A stretch of 64,000 bases of DNA, taken from assembly GCA_947168335.1 (NCBI GenBank), contig CAMVLM010000002.1, forward strand, positions 1 to 64,000, given 5' to 3'. A model generated the notes under the pieces. The model did no database searches. It was not told where the DNA came from and was given only the letters and a program-made list of their open reading frames with translations. Source of the DNA: an uncultured Butyrivibrio sp. (GTDB lineage: Bacteria > Bacillota > Clostridia > Lachnospirales > Lachnospiraceae). Shown in pieces: positions 36,487 to 45,097 of the stretch. Positions within the stretch are counted from its first letter, which is position 1; every line of letters begins with the position of its first letter. The translations under genes and the position numbers were made by a program.

Positions 36487-37488
36487 ATGAAGAATAAATA
36501 TTCTTCCGGATTTGTCTGTTTACTAATGACTGGTATTTTGCTTTTTTCTTCATTGACCGGCTGTAATCTTCAGGATTTTGACACAACGGAAAGTGATGTC
36601 AGGGTATTGTACCTTGTCACCAGTCTTGATGATGTTTACAGAAAAAAACTATCAAATGCCATAGTCAGGGCAGCAAGTGAAAACGGCGTGGATCTCGACA
36701 TGTACGAGACCCACGGAAATCCGGACACAGAAATTAAATACATAACCTCTGCCAGAGACAAAGGCTACAATGTTATTATATGCAGGCCGGGAGACAATTC
36801 CAGCGCACCGCTTATAAACAGATCCTCCAATGATCTGCCTATAATATACGTAAATAACCAGCCTGCCGAAGAGCATCTGGAGTCGGACAAATATATTTTT
36901 GTTGGTTCCAATGAACAGGATGCCGGAAAGTATCAGGCTGAATATGTTATATCAAGACTGGGCAAAGGTGCCATGAACGTGGTCATCCTTGAAGGAGAAA
37001 AGGGTCATTCCGCTACAGAAGGAAGAACCTATGCAGTAAAAGCCACACTTAAGAATAACGGTATAAACGCCAACTACATATATGTTGATTATGCCGACTG
37101 GTCTTACGATATTGCCAAGCAGAAATTTTCAAAATTTGCCAATTCAGATCAGGATGTAGACGCAGTCTTCTGCAACAATGACTCCATGGCACTTGGCGTT
37201 ATCGAAGCCATGAAGGAAAAAGGATTCGATTGCAGCAAAATACCGGTAGTTGGAGTTGATGCAACCCCCGAAGCGTGTCAGTCGATCAAGGACGGGGATA
37301 TGGCCTTCACAGTCTTTCAAAATGCTAATAAGCAGGGCTACAAGGCAATTGAAGCTGCAGTGGAATTTGCAAACGAAAATACTATTGCAGGAATCGAGGG
37401 CGCTACCTCGGACAGAAAGTATATATGGGTTGATTTTGAAGCTGTGACCCAGGACAATGTATATAAATATGAAAATGCTCTAAAATAA
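36487..37488 (+). CDS. Sugar-binding-type (Peripla_BP_4) lipoprotein, second copy
   Basis: 333 residues, AAGGA seven bases before the ATG, 10 bases after the first copy. The lipobox is SLTGC. It is collinear with the preceding protein and keeps most pocket-lining motifs (VIICRPGDNSSAP, LPIIYVNNQPAEEHL, GEKGHSATEGRTYAVKATLK, VFCNNDSMALGVIEAMKEKG). It differs in the N-terminal lobe (LDDVYRKKLSNAIV, YETHGNPDTEIKY), so the two copies may bind different ligands. It arose by tandem duplication. It is the last gene of the operon and is followed by a bidirectional terminator. Confidence 0.88.
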   Translation: MKNKYSSGFVCLLMTGILLFSSLTGCNLQDFDTTESDVRVLYLVTSLDDVYRKKLSNAIVRAASENGVDLDMYETHGNPDTEIKYITSARDKGYNVIICRPGDNSSAPLINRSSNDLPIIYVNNQPAEEHLESDKYIFVGSNEQDAGKYQAEYVISRLGKGAMNVVILEGEKGHSATEGRTYAVKATLKNNGINANYIYVDYADWSYDIAKQKFSKFANSDQDVDAVFCNNDSMALGVIEAMKEKGFDCSKIPVVGVDATPEACQSIKDGDMAFTVFQNANKQGYKAIEAAVEFANENTIAGIEGATSDRKYIWVDFEAVTQDNVYKYENALK

Positions 37489-37525
37489 AACTTCCCACCA
37501 AGGCGTTACCTTAATGGGAAGTTTT
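37487..37525. terminator. Bidirectional terminator between the binding-protein operon and the cytidylate-kinase-like gene
   Basis: Arms AAAACTTCCCA and TGGGAAGTTTT, with an inner AAGG/CCTT helix, give A/T tails on both sides. Confidence 0.85.
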
Positions 37526-37530
37526 TAATT

Positions 37531-38181
37531 TCAGTCAAATACATCTTCACCAAAGCGGACTTTTGCATATGCCTTAATCGCTTCAACGCATTTCTCAAAC
37601 CCGAGAACACCACTGTTTAAGCACAGGTCATAGTTTCTGGCATCAGTCCATTTTTTTCCGGTGTGATACTCGTAATACTCTGCTCTTGCCTTATCAATCT
37701 GGGCAATGAATTTCTCAAGATCTTTTCCGGTAAGGCTCTGTACTTTACCGGCTTCCTGCATAAGGAAATCATGATCCGCATGAACAAAAACCCTGAGGGC
37801 ATTATCATAATCCCTAAGAACAAAATCAGCGGCACGTCCAACTATAACGCAGGGCTCTCCTGCTTCTGCCAGGTGTCTGATTGCTGCTGCCTGATGACTG
37901 AAAATATTTTCATCAGAAGTAAAATCAGAATCTCCGGGTTTCCTGGTACTTCCGTCATAAATCCTGCTGCCTCTTGCAATTGAGAGCTTTGAGCCCCATT
38001 TACTTTTTACCTTTTCATCAGAATCAATAAAGAGCCCTTCATTGATTCCGCTAAGTTCTGAAGCAACTCTGGAAAGTTCCTTGTCATAATAGTGAATTCC
38101 CAGCTCATCAGCAAGCATCTTGCCGACTGTACGACCGCCACTACCATATTGTCTTGCAATTGTGATAACTATGTTTTTCAT
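37531..38181 (-). CDS. Cytidylate kinase-like family protein
   Basis: 216 residues. The N-terminus ITIARQYGSGGRTVGKMLADEL is the glycine-rich loop of the Cytidylate_kin2 family, in which GxGGR replaces a classical Walker A. VIVGRAADFVLRDYDN and RVFVHADHDFLMQEA follow. It may phosphorylate CMP or another nucleotide, but many members are uncharacterised. It starts one base after the livF stop with GGGGG upstream, so it is cotranscribed as the last gene of the liv operon. The link to amino acid transport is unexplained. Confidence 0.85.
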   Translation of the reverse strand: MKNIVITIARQYGSGGRTVGKMLADELGIHYYDKELSRVASELSGINEGLFIDSDEKVKSKWGSKLSIARGSRIYDGSTRKPGDSDFTSDENIFSHQAAAIRHLAEAGEPCVIVGRAADFVLRDYDNALRVFVHADHDFLMQEAGKVQSLTGKDLEKFIAQIDKARAEYYEYHTGKKWTDARNYDLCLNSGVLGFEKCVEAIKAYAKVRFGEDVFD

Positions 38182-38182
38182 T

Positions 38183-38893
38183 TTATTCCCCCAAATATGC
38201 CTTCTTTATGGACTCGTCGTTAAGAAGATCAGCGGCGTTTCCCTCTTTTACTATACTTCCTGTTTCAAGAACATAGGCTCTGTCTGCTATAGTGAGAGCT
38301 TTCTTCGCATTCTGCTCAACAAGAAGTACTGTAACACCGTCCTTGTTTACATCCTCTATTATACTAAATATCTCATTTACAAAAATAGGAGAAAGTCCCA
38401 TGGACGGCTCATCCATAAGGATTATATCAGGATGCGACATAAGTGCTCTTCCCATGGCAAGCATCTGCTGCTCACCACCTGAAAGAGTTCCGGCAACCTG
38501 ATCTTTTCTCTCTTCAAGTCTCGGAAATCTCTTATAGACCATCTCCAGTGTGGACTGAAATTCATCCGCATCGTTTCTTGTATATGCGCCCATCTTGAGG
38601 TTCTGAAGAACGGTCATATCAGCAAAGACTCTTCTTCCCTCAGGAACCTGTGCCATACCGAGAGCAACTGTTTTATGTCCCGGAAGATGTGTGATGTTTT
38701 TATCTTTATATGTTATAGTGCCGCTCTCAGGCTTAAGAAGTCCTGAAAGTGTATGAAGTGTTGTTGTTTTTCCTGCGCCGTTTGCTCCTATCAGAGCCAC
38801 GATCTCGCCCTTATCAACATGGAATGATATTCCCTTCAAGGCATTTATAACACCATAATTGACACTTAAATTTTCAACGTTTAGAAATGACAT
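38183..38893 (-). CDS. livF: Branched-chain amino acid ABC transporter ATP-binding protein LivF
   Basis: 236 residues, the LivF length. Walker A GANGAGKTTTLHTLSG, signature motif TLSGGEQQMLAMGRALM, Walker B IILMDEPSMGLSP and the switch His in LLVEQNAKKA (Gln-Asn form typical of LivF) are present. It pairs with LivG to power uptake through LivHM. GGAGG lies 10 bases before the ATG, six bases after the livG stop. Confidence 0.95.
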   Translation of the reverse strand: MSFLNVENLSVNYGVINALKGISFHVDKGEIVALIGANGAGKTTTLHTLSGLLKPESGTITYKDKNITHLPGHKTVALGMAQVPEGRRVFADMTVLQNLKMGAYTRNDADEFQSTLEMVYKRFPRLEERKDQVAGTLSGGEQQMLAMGRALMSHPDIILMDEPSMGLSPIFVNEIFSIIEDVNKDGVTVLLVEQNAKKALTIADRAYVLETGSIVKEGNAADLLNDESIKKAYLGE

Positions 38894-38899
38894 AAAATC

Positions 38900-39658
38900 T
38901 CAGCCTCCCAAATATGCAGCAATGACCTCCAGGTCTGACAGAACAGCCTTGGTCTCGCCCTGCTTAAGTACTCTTCCGAAATTAAGAACCGTGAGTTTCT
39001 CACAAATTCCCGATACCAGCTTCATATCATGCTCGATAAGAAGAATTGTCATATCAAATTCCTTACGAACAAGTGCAATGGTATCCATAAGCTCTGCTGT
39101 CTCATTGGGGTTCATTCCGGCTGCAGGCTCATCAAGAAGAAGGAGCTTTGGTGATGTTGCCATAGCTCTTGCGATCTCCAGTTTTCTCTGTTTTCCGTAT
39201 GGAAGGTTGCTTGCAAGAGTATCCCTTTCCATATCCAGATCAAATACTTTAAGAAGCTTCATGGCTTCCTCATCCATCGCCTTCTCCATGGAGTGATATC
39301 TTCCGATATGAAGAACACCCTCAAGGCCGCTGTATTTGAATCTCTCGGTAAGTCCCACCTTGACATTATCAATTACAGACATCTGATGGAAAAGTCTTAT
39401 GTTCTGGAATGTACGGGCTATTCCCGCATGGTTTATCTCAATTGTATTTTTTCTGGTAATATCCTCACCATCAAGGCGGATAATACCTTCGTTGGGCTTA
39501 TAAACGCCTGTAAGCAGATTAAAAACAGTGGTTTTACCTGCACCATTGGGACCGATAAGTCCGTACAGCTCGCCCTTTTCTATTTCAAGATTAAAGTCAT
39601 CAACGGCTCTTAGTCCGCCGAATGCAATACTTAAATTATTTACCTGAAGTAAGCTCAT
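38900..39658 (-). CDS. livG: Branched-chain amino acid ABC transporter ATP-binding protein LivG
   Basis: 252 residues from the ATG at 39658; an ATG three codons earlier abuts the AGAGGA site. Walker A GPNGAGKTTVFNLLTGVYKP, family motif HAGIARTFQNIRLF, signature NLPYGKQRKLEIARAMA (a LivG-type variant of LSGGQ), Walker B LLLLDEPAAGMNP and LLIEHDMKLV are all present. It starts one base after the livM stop. It is the second ATPase of the LivFGHMK importer. Confidence 0.95.
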   Translation of the reverse strand: MSLLQVNNLSIAFGGLRAVDDFNLEIEKGELYGLIGPNGAGKTTVFNLLTGVYKPNEGIIRLDGEDITRKNTIEINHAGIARTFQNIRLFHQMSVIDNVKVGLTERFKYSGLEGVLHIGRYHSMEKAMDEEAMKLLKVFDLDMERDTLASNLPYGKQRKLEIARAMATSPKLLLLDEPAAGMNPNETAELMDTIALVRKEFDMTILLIEHDMKLVSGICEKLTVLNFGRVLKQGETKAVLSDLEVIAAYLGG

Positions 39659-39659
39659 C

Positions 39660-40706
39660 TTACGCATTCCTCTTTACAAATCTGTTTACAACCTTCTCGC
39701 GCCACTCTATTGCTGCCGGTGCCCAGTTAAAGAGCATCATCACAATAAGAACAATAGAATAAATAAGCATACGATAGGTATTGAGTCCTCTGAGCATCTC
39801 AGGGAGCAGATACAGAATAGCCGCTGCAATAACAGAGCCTCTGATGTTACCGATACCTCCAAGAACTACATAAACCAGTATCATGATTGACGCATTATAA
39901 CCAAAGTACTGTGAAGTGGCAGTAAGTGAAGTGATGTTATGTGAAAACAGAACACCTGCCGCACCTGCGATGGCTGCTGAAATAGTAAATGCCATCATCT
40001 TATATCCTGTCACATTTATTCCGGAAGCCTCAGCTGCAATACTGTTATCTCTTACAGCCATTATTGCTCTTCCGTCTCTTGAATTCATAAGATTAAGTAC
40101 AACAAAAAGTGAAAGCAAAAGAACTACTATCGCGATTGTGAAATTGGCAGTTCTGGGTGTACCTGTAATACCCATGGCACCGTTTATGATAACCTGGCCG
40201 TCAGGCTCCATACCCAGATCCATTACATTATTAAGTGAAAAATGTACGCCCTTACTGTCAACGCCCATATATACGGCATTGATTACATTTTTGATGATCT
40301 CACCGAAAGCAAGGGTTACGATTGCAAGATAGTCTCCCTTAAGTCTCAGAACCGGTATACCGATCAGGAATCCAAACAGTGCAGCTACTGCAATACCGAT
40401 GATAAAAGCAATAAATAATCTTATGCCATCCGGTAATGTATCAGCTGTCAGCTTGGAAAAAATCGCACTTGCGAATGCACCTATACACATAAATCCGCAG
40501 TGACCTATACTAAGCTCACCCAGAATACCTACACAGAGATTCAGGGCTACCGCTATGATTGCATAATATGTCATGGGAACCAGAAGTCCCTTTAAATGAC
40601 TTGAAAGGTTACCTGTCTTAAGCAGGATTTCCATAACAATATAAAGTGCAATAACTATTCCGTAAGTTATTAAATTATCTTTGATTCTCTTTTTCTTCGA
40701 TGTCAT
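39660..40706 (-). CDS. livM: Branched-chain amino acid ABC transporter permease LivM
   Basis: 348 residues from the ATG at 40706, five bases after GGAGG. Eight to nine membrane helices are visible, with the conserved permease loop AVRDNSIAAEASGINVTGYK that docks the ATPases. LSIGHCGFMCIGAFASAI and VLGGIGNIRGSVIAAAILYLLPE are typical of the LivM branch. It is longer than LivH, as expected. It sits 19 bases after livH. Confidence 0.94.
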   Translation of the reverse strand: MTSKKKRIKDNLITYGIVIALYIVMEILLKTGNLSSHLKGLLVPMTYYAIIAVALNLCVGILGELSIGHCGFMCIGAFASAIFSKLTADTLPDGIRLFIAFIIGIAVAALFGFLIGIPVLRLKGDYLAIVTLAFGEIIKNVINAVYMGVDSKGVHFSLNNVMDLGMEPDGQVIINGAMGITGTPRTANFTIAIVVLLLSLFVVLNLMNSRDGRAIMAVRDNSIAAEASGINVTGYKMMAFTISAAIAGAAGVLFSHNITSLTATSQYFGYNASIMILVYVVLGGIGNIRGSVIAAAILYLLPEMLRGLNTYRMLIYSIVLIVMMLFNWAPAAIEWREKVVNRFVKRNA

Positions 40707-40725
40707 TCTATCCTCCAATAGGAAG

Positions 40726-41610
40726 TTAAACCTTCTCTTGTATTACTTTTCCCAATAATCCTGTGGGCTTAACCAAAAGTACCACGATCAGGATACCGAA
40801 CACTATGGCGTCGGCCAGCTGAGAAGATATGTAAGTTCTGCTTAAAATCTCAACAATACCAAGAACAAGTCCGCCTATCATTGCACCGGGAATAGATCCG
40901 ATTCCGCCGAAAACCGCTGCTACGAAAGCTTTGATACCGGGCATTGCTCCAAGATAAGGAGAAAGTGACGGATAAGCTGAACACAGAAGTGCTCCGGCTA
41001 CAGCAGCAAGGGCAGATCCAATGGCAAATGTAAGTGTAATGGTTTTATTTACATTGATACCCATGAGCATCGCTGCTCCTTTGTCCTCAGCCACAGCAAG
41101 CATAGCCTGACCTTCTTTTGTCTTATGAATGAAAAGCTGAAGGACTATAAGAATGACAATACTAGAAAGTATTGTAACAATGGTTACACCCTGAATCTTA
41201 AGTTCGCCGCCTGCAAATGAAAGACCTGACCATGACACCACAGATGAGAATGACTTGATGTCTGCTCCGAAAATAAGGAGCGCAAGGTTTTCCAGGAAAT
41301 AACTTACTCCAATTGCAGTTATAAGAACAGCCAGAGGAGATGCAGCACCACGCAAAGGCTTGTATGCCACCTTCTCGGTTGTAATTCCAAGAAGAGTACA
41401 AAGCACTATCGCCGCAAGTATTCCAACCAGCGTATTGCCGCTAAGAGTTGAACAGATAGTGAAGATTACATAACATCCCACCATGATAAAATCACCGTGG
41501 GCAAAGTTAAGCATCTTGGCTATACCGTAAACCATAGTGTAACCAAGCGCGATTATGGCATAAATACTGCCAAGGCTAAGCCCATTAATTAGGTAAATTA
41601 AAAAACTCAT
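40726..41610 (-). CDS. livH: Branched-chain amino acid ABC transporter permease LivH
   Basis: 294 residues. The start FLIYLINGLSLGSIYAIIALGYTMVYGIAKMLNFAHGDFIMVG is typical LivH. AVAEDKGAAMLMGINVNKTI is the cytoplasmic docking loop, and AVFGGIGSIPGAMIGGLVLG is the conserved C-terminal motif. It forms the membrane channel with LivM. GGAGG lies five bases before the ATG. A terminator separates it from livK upstream, so expression of the permease genes is probably set by read-through. Confidence 0.94.
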   Translation of the reverse strand: MSFLIYLINGLSLGSIYAIIALGYTMVYGIAKMLNFAHGDFIMVGCYVIFTICSTLSGNTLVGILAAIVLCTLLGITTEKVAYKPLRGAASPLAVLITAIGVSYFLENLALLIFGADIKSFSSVVSWSGLSFAGGELKIQGVTIVTILSSIVILIVLQLFIHKTKEGQAMLAVAEDKGAAMLMGINVNKTITLTFAIGSALAAVAGALLCSAYPSLSPYLGAMPGIKAFVAAVFGGIGSIPGAMIGGLVLGIVEILSRTYISSQLADAIVFGILIVVLLVKPTGLLGKVIQEKV

Positions 41611-41675
41611 CTCATCCTCCGAACTATAGATTTCACGATGAAGAAAATCAAAAAATTTATATTAAGTAAGCAAAA

Positions 41676-41697
41676 GGGATGCCGCATGCAGCACCCC
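41676..41697 (-). terminator. Attenuating terminator between livK and livH
   Basis: On the minus strand GGGGTGC-TGCATGCG-GCATCCC (one G-T pair) is followed by TTTTGCTTA. It lies in the 124-base gap between the binding-protein gene and the permease genes, where partial termination would give excess binding protein. Confidence 0.7.
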
Positions 41698-41734
41698 TCG
41701 CCAGCTCTTAAAATTATATCATTACTATAGTATT

Positions 41735-42973
41735 TCACTCAACTGAAACGTATGCACCGTTCTGAATTACTACAGCCTTAGGCTCCTTGTTAGGCTCTCC
41801 GCTTGCATCCCATGTCATAACATCTGATGTAAGACCCTTAGCTGTTATCTTAACGATTGTGCTCTTCATAACATCGCAAAGATCACTTACGCTCATATCA
41901 GGAGTAGCACCTGCCTCTTCAAGGCACTGCTTGATAACATATACAGCATCATATGCGTCTGCACCGAACTGGTTAGGTGTTTCACCATATTTATCGCTGT
42001 AGTTCTTTACATAATTAACTGTAAGATCATCTGTTGCATCAGCTGCGAAAGGTGTAAGAAGCATAAGACCTTCAGCAAGTGATGTATCAAAGTTCTCAAC
42101 TGTAAGGATACCATCCATACCGTCTACACCGAAGAATGTAGGAGCATAACCCATTGTGTTAGCCTGTGTAAGGATAAGTGATGCCTCTGTGTAGTAGATA
42201 GGAAGGAAGAGAAGGTCTGCCTCTGCATCCTTAGCCTTCTGAAGCTGTACAGAGAAATCTGTCTTTGAATCTGCTGTGAATGCCTCAGCTGATACGATCT
42301 CAAGACCCTGATTAGCTGCTTCCTGTGCAAATGTCTGGTAAACACCTGATGAATAAGGATCTGAACTATCATATATTACAGCAATCTTGGTTCCCAGGCT
42401 GTGACCAGCAATATACTGAGCAGATGCAAGACCCTGGTTAGGATCTGAGAAGCATACACGGAATACGTTATCATAAGATACACAATCAGCAGCTGAAGCT
42501 GAAGGTGTAAGCTGGAACATATTATCCTCGTGTGTGTAATCACTTACTGCAAGTGAACATGCACTTGTTGTTGCGCCTACAAGGAACTGCATACCCCAGT
42601 CCTTAAGTGAGTTGTAAGCGTTAACTGACTTCTCAGCGTTAAGCTCATCATCCTCACCCTTCATCTCAACCTGATATCCGTTGATACCACCTGCTGCGTT
42701 GATCTCAGCAACTGCAAGCTCTACTGAATTAACTACTGCATTACCATATGCTGCTGCACCACCTGTAAGAGGTCCGATAGAACCAATCTTGAAAGTAGCA
42801 CCGCTGTTAGCTGCAGGTGCCTCACCCTCAGCCGCCTCGGTTGTCTCCTCTGCCTTGGACTCCTCAGTAGCAGGTGCATCTGATGTATTGGATGATCCGC
42901 CACATCCTGCAAGAGTTCCGGCAAACAGTGCTGTTGCTGCAACTACACTCATTACGCTTTTAAACTTTCTCAT
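41735..42973 (-). CDS. livK: Branched-chain amino acid ABC transporter substrate-binding lipoprotein
   Basis: 412 residues from the ATG at 42973, seven bases after AAAGGAGG; the open frame runs further upstream. A lipoprotein signal (lipobox TLAGC) is followed by a Glu/Ala/Thr-rich linker of about 35 residues. The Peripla_BP_6 domain has FKIGSIGPLTGGAAAYGNAV, VVNSVELAVAEINAAGGINGYQ, GATTSACSLAVSDY and TQANTMGYAPTFFGVDGMDG. It captures Leu/Ile/Val or related amino acids outside the membrane. It is the first gene of the liv operon with its own consensus promoter. The high codon regularity is consistent with strong expression. Confidence 0.94.
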   Translation of the reverse strand: MRKFKSVMSVVAATALFAGTLAGCGGSSNTSDAPATEESKAEETTEAAEGEAPAANSGATFKIGSIGPLTGGAAAYGNAVVNSVELAVAEINAAGGINGYQVEMKGEDDELNAEKSVNAYNSLKDWGMQFLVGATTSACSLAVSDYTHEDNMFQLTPSASAADCVSYDNVFRVCFSDPNQGLASAQYIAGHSLGTKIAVIYDSSDPYSSGVYQTFAQEAANQGLEIVSAEAFTADSKTDFSVQLQKAKDAEADLLFLPIYYTEASLILTQANTMGYAPTFFGVDGMDGILTVENFDTSLAEGLMLLTPFAADATDDLTVNYVKNYSDKYGETPNQFGADAYDAVYVIKQCLEEAGATPDMSVSDLCDVMKSTIVKITAKGLTSDVMTWDASGEPNKEPKAVVIQNGAYVSVE

Positions 42974-43046
42974 AATATAGCCTCCTTTGCGTAAAATACA
43001 CATGTCGCAATACCAATATACATGTATACAATAATAATTAAACATT

Positions 43047-43075
43047 ACTTTAAAGCACTAAAGTGAATATGTCAA
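43047..43075 (-). promoter_or_regulatory. Promoter of the liv operon
   Basis: On the minus strand TTGACA (43075-43070), a 17-base spacer and TAAAGT (43052-43047), the same -10 as rnpB. A leader of about 70 bases precedes livK. Confidence 0.75.
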
Positions 43076-43108
43076 CTAAAAAATTGATTAAATATATTCA
43101 TTATCAGA

Positions 43109-44491
43109 TTATCCGATCAGGCTTACTGCTTCCTGAACGGAAGATACACCAATAAGCTTTATCCCGGAAAATGTTTTTTTATATTTATCCGCTACGGATT
43201 TTGGAACTATACAGGTTGTAAAACCAAGTCTTTGTGCCTCTGAAATACGTATATCCGGCATATTTACCGAACGTACCTCCCCTGAAAGGCCAACTTCTCC
43301 AAAAGCAATTAGCTCATGACTTTTGGGCTTGTTTCTGAAGCTCGAAACTATTGCCATACACATTGAAAGATCAAGTGCAGGTTCAATGAGCTTCATTCCT
43401 CCGGCAAGATTTATATATGCATCATAGGATGACAATTCAAGTCCTACCCTCTTCTCAAGAACTGCCATTAGAAGATTTACCTTGTTGTAGTCAGTTCCGT
43501 TTGCCTGTCTTCTGGGAAAATTGAAATTGGTATGACTTACAAGCGCCTGGATTTCAATAAGTATAGGTCTTGTACCCTCCACTGAACAGGTTACGATTGA
43601 GCCGCTGGCATTTTCAGGTTTACCCTCAAGCATATATTCCGAAGGATTTTCCACCTCGCACAGGCCTTCGTTTCTCATCTCAAAAACCCCGATCTCGTTG
43701 GTGGATCCAAACCTGTTTTTCACAGCCCTTAAAATTCTGTAGGAGGCATGGCGGTCACCCTCAAAATAAAGCACGGTATCCACCATATGCTCAAGAACTC
43801 TGGGGCCGGCAACAGTGCCCTCTTTTGTTACATGTCCAACTATAAATATGGATATTCCCAGCTGCTTTCCGATTCTCATAAGTACACCGGTGGACTCTCT
43901 GACCTGCGAAACGCTTCCGGGAGCAGATGAGACATTTTCATTGAACATTGTCTGAATTGAATCAATGATGACCACATCGGGAGACTGGCGTCTTATGACC
44001 TCTTCTATAGTTCCCAGATCCGTCTCGCAGAAAAGCGAAAGATCATCTGTAAAATCTCCTATCCTGTTTGCCCTGATCTTAATCTGCTGAAGGGATTCCT
44101 CTCCTGAAATATAGAGTACTTTCCTGTGATCCGCAGCAAGAAGTCTTGCAGTCTGTAAAAGGAGTGTGGATTTTCCTATTCCCGGATCACCGCCTACCAG
44201 TGTCAGGGAGCCTTTTACAAGACCACCTCCCAGTACTCTGTTCAGTTCTCCTATATGTGTATCAAATCTATCCTCTTCACCCAGAGTTATTTCTGACAGC
44301 TTCATGGGCTTTGCCGTTTCAGAAGATGACAGTCCCGTACTCTTAGATGCCTTTTTACCGGTGACAGAAGGCTTAACTGTCTCCTCAACAAAGGTATTCC
44401 ATTCTCTGCATCCCGGACACTGTCCCATCCATTTTGAGGACTCATATCCGCAGCTCTGACAATAAAAAACCGACTTTATCTTACCTGCCAT
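43109..44491 (-). CDS. radA: DNA repair protein RadA/Sms
   Basis: 460 residues. The N-terminal C4 zinc finger is CQSCGYESSKWMGQCPGC. The RecA-like ATPase has Walker A GDPGIGKSTLLLQTA, the RadA-specific KNRFGSTNEIG and VVIIDSIQTMFNE. The C-terminal Lon-protease-like domain has the PRRQANGTDYNKVNLLMAVLEKR stretch. RadA is a DnaB-type helicase that drives branch migration in recombination and transformation. It is transcribed alone or from its own promoter downstream of two hairpins. No partner genes (disA, ctsR) are adjacent. Confidence 0.96.
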   Translation of the reverse strand: MAGKIKSVFYCQSCGYESSKWMGQCPGCREWNTFVEETVKPSVTGKKASKSTGLSSSETAKPMKLSEITLGEEDRFDTHIGELNRVLGGGLVKGSLTLVGGDPGIGKSTLLLQTARLLAADHRKVLYISGEESLQQIKIRANRIGDFTDDLSLFCETDLGTIEEVIRRQSPDVVIIDSIQTMFNENVSSAPGSVSQVRESTGVLMRIGKQLGISIFIVGHVTKEGTVAGPRVLEHMVDTVLYFEGDRHASYRILRAVKNRFGSTNEIGVFEMRNEGLCEVENPSEYMLEGKPENASGSIVTCSVEGTRPILIEIQALVSHTNFNFPRRQANGTDYNKVNLLMAVLEKRVGLELSSYDAYINLAGGMKLIEPALDLSMCMAIVSSFRNKPKSHELIAFGEVGLSGEVRSVNMPDIRISEAQRLGFTTCIVPKSVADKYKKTFSGIKLIGVSSVQEAVSLIG

Positions 44492-44523
44492 TTATGCACT
44501 AATCTCCGCTCATTTTATTTTTA

Positions 44524-44588
44524 GGGAAACACTGATTTAAACCGTGTTTCCCCGGATAATTAATAAGGGCTGTGATAAAACAGCCCTT
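44524..44588. terminator. Two hairpins between radA and the small conserved gene
   Basis: GGGAAACAC/GTGTTTCCC (44524-44552) and AAGGGCTGT-GATAAA-ACAGCCCTT (44565-44588) lie in tandem. The second, next to the stop of the minus-strand gene at 44604, is the likely terminator, although its T-tract is poor on that strand. Confidence 0.55.
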
Positions 44589-44603
44589 TTAATAGTTCAA
44601 TAT

Positions 44604-45011
44604 TTATTTGTGAATATCAACCTTTACCGGTGATCCGGCAAATGAAACACTGAAATTGAGCTTGCCTCCTACTCCTGTCTTCATGACACCAATGCTTTTA
44701 CCATCAAGACTTACATGATACTCTGCATTGTCCTCAAGTCCGACTGTAATCTGTGCGTCCCCGGGGCCTTCTACCTCAAAGGAAACGCCGTTTTCGTTTT
44801 CCTTAAAATGTGTAACTGCTGTTCCCGGAACAGATTCATAAAGAAACATCTCATTCTGCTCGAGCTTGGTAATATCCTTGAAAGTCTTAACCTTTAATAT
44901 GTTACCTTCGTGTTTGAAGTTATCAAGCTTGCTTTTCTCTGAAAGTTCGTAATTACCAAAGCTAATCGTTCCGTCGGCATCTGCCTTCAGTAACTGTTCT
45001 ACAACAGCCAT
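44604..45011 (-). CDS. Small conserved protein of unknown function (135 residues)
   Basis: The protein begins MAVVEQLLKADADGTISFGN and is mostly beta-strand, soluble and without a signal peptide. Motifs are KSKLDNFKHEGNILKVKTFKD-type strands, MFLYESVPGTAV and a final hydrophobic strand pair ending SPVKVDIHK. I recall relatives in Lachnospiraceae whose database name is endosialidase, but nothing here resembles a sialidase active site and I would not use that name. AGGAGG lies seven bases before the ATG. It is monocistronic, between clpC and radA. Confidence 0.75.
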   Translation of the reverse strand: MAVVEQLLKADADGTISFGNYELSEKSKLDNFKHEGNILKVKTFKDITKLEQNEMFLYESVPGTAVTHFKENENGVSFEVEGPGDAQITVGLEDNAEYHVSLDGKSIGVMKTGVGGKLNFSVSFAGSPVKVDIHK

Positions 45012-45097
45012 TTCATACCTCCTGCTTAAAAAGTCGTTAAGATATTTACCTACAAATATTATAAATCATTATAAGCCAAAGTATTATAAAAAATATA

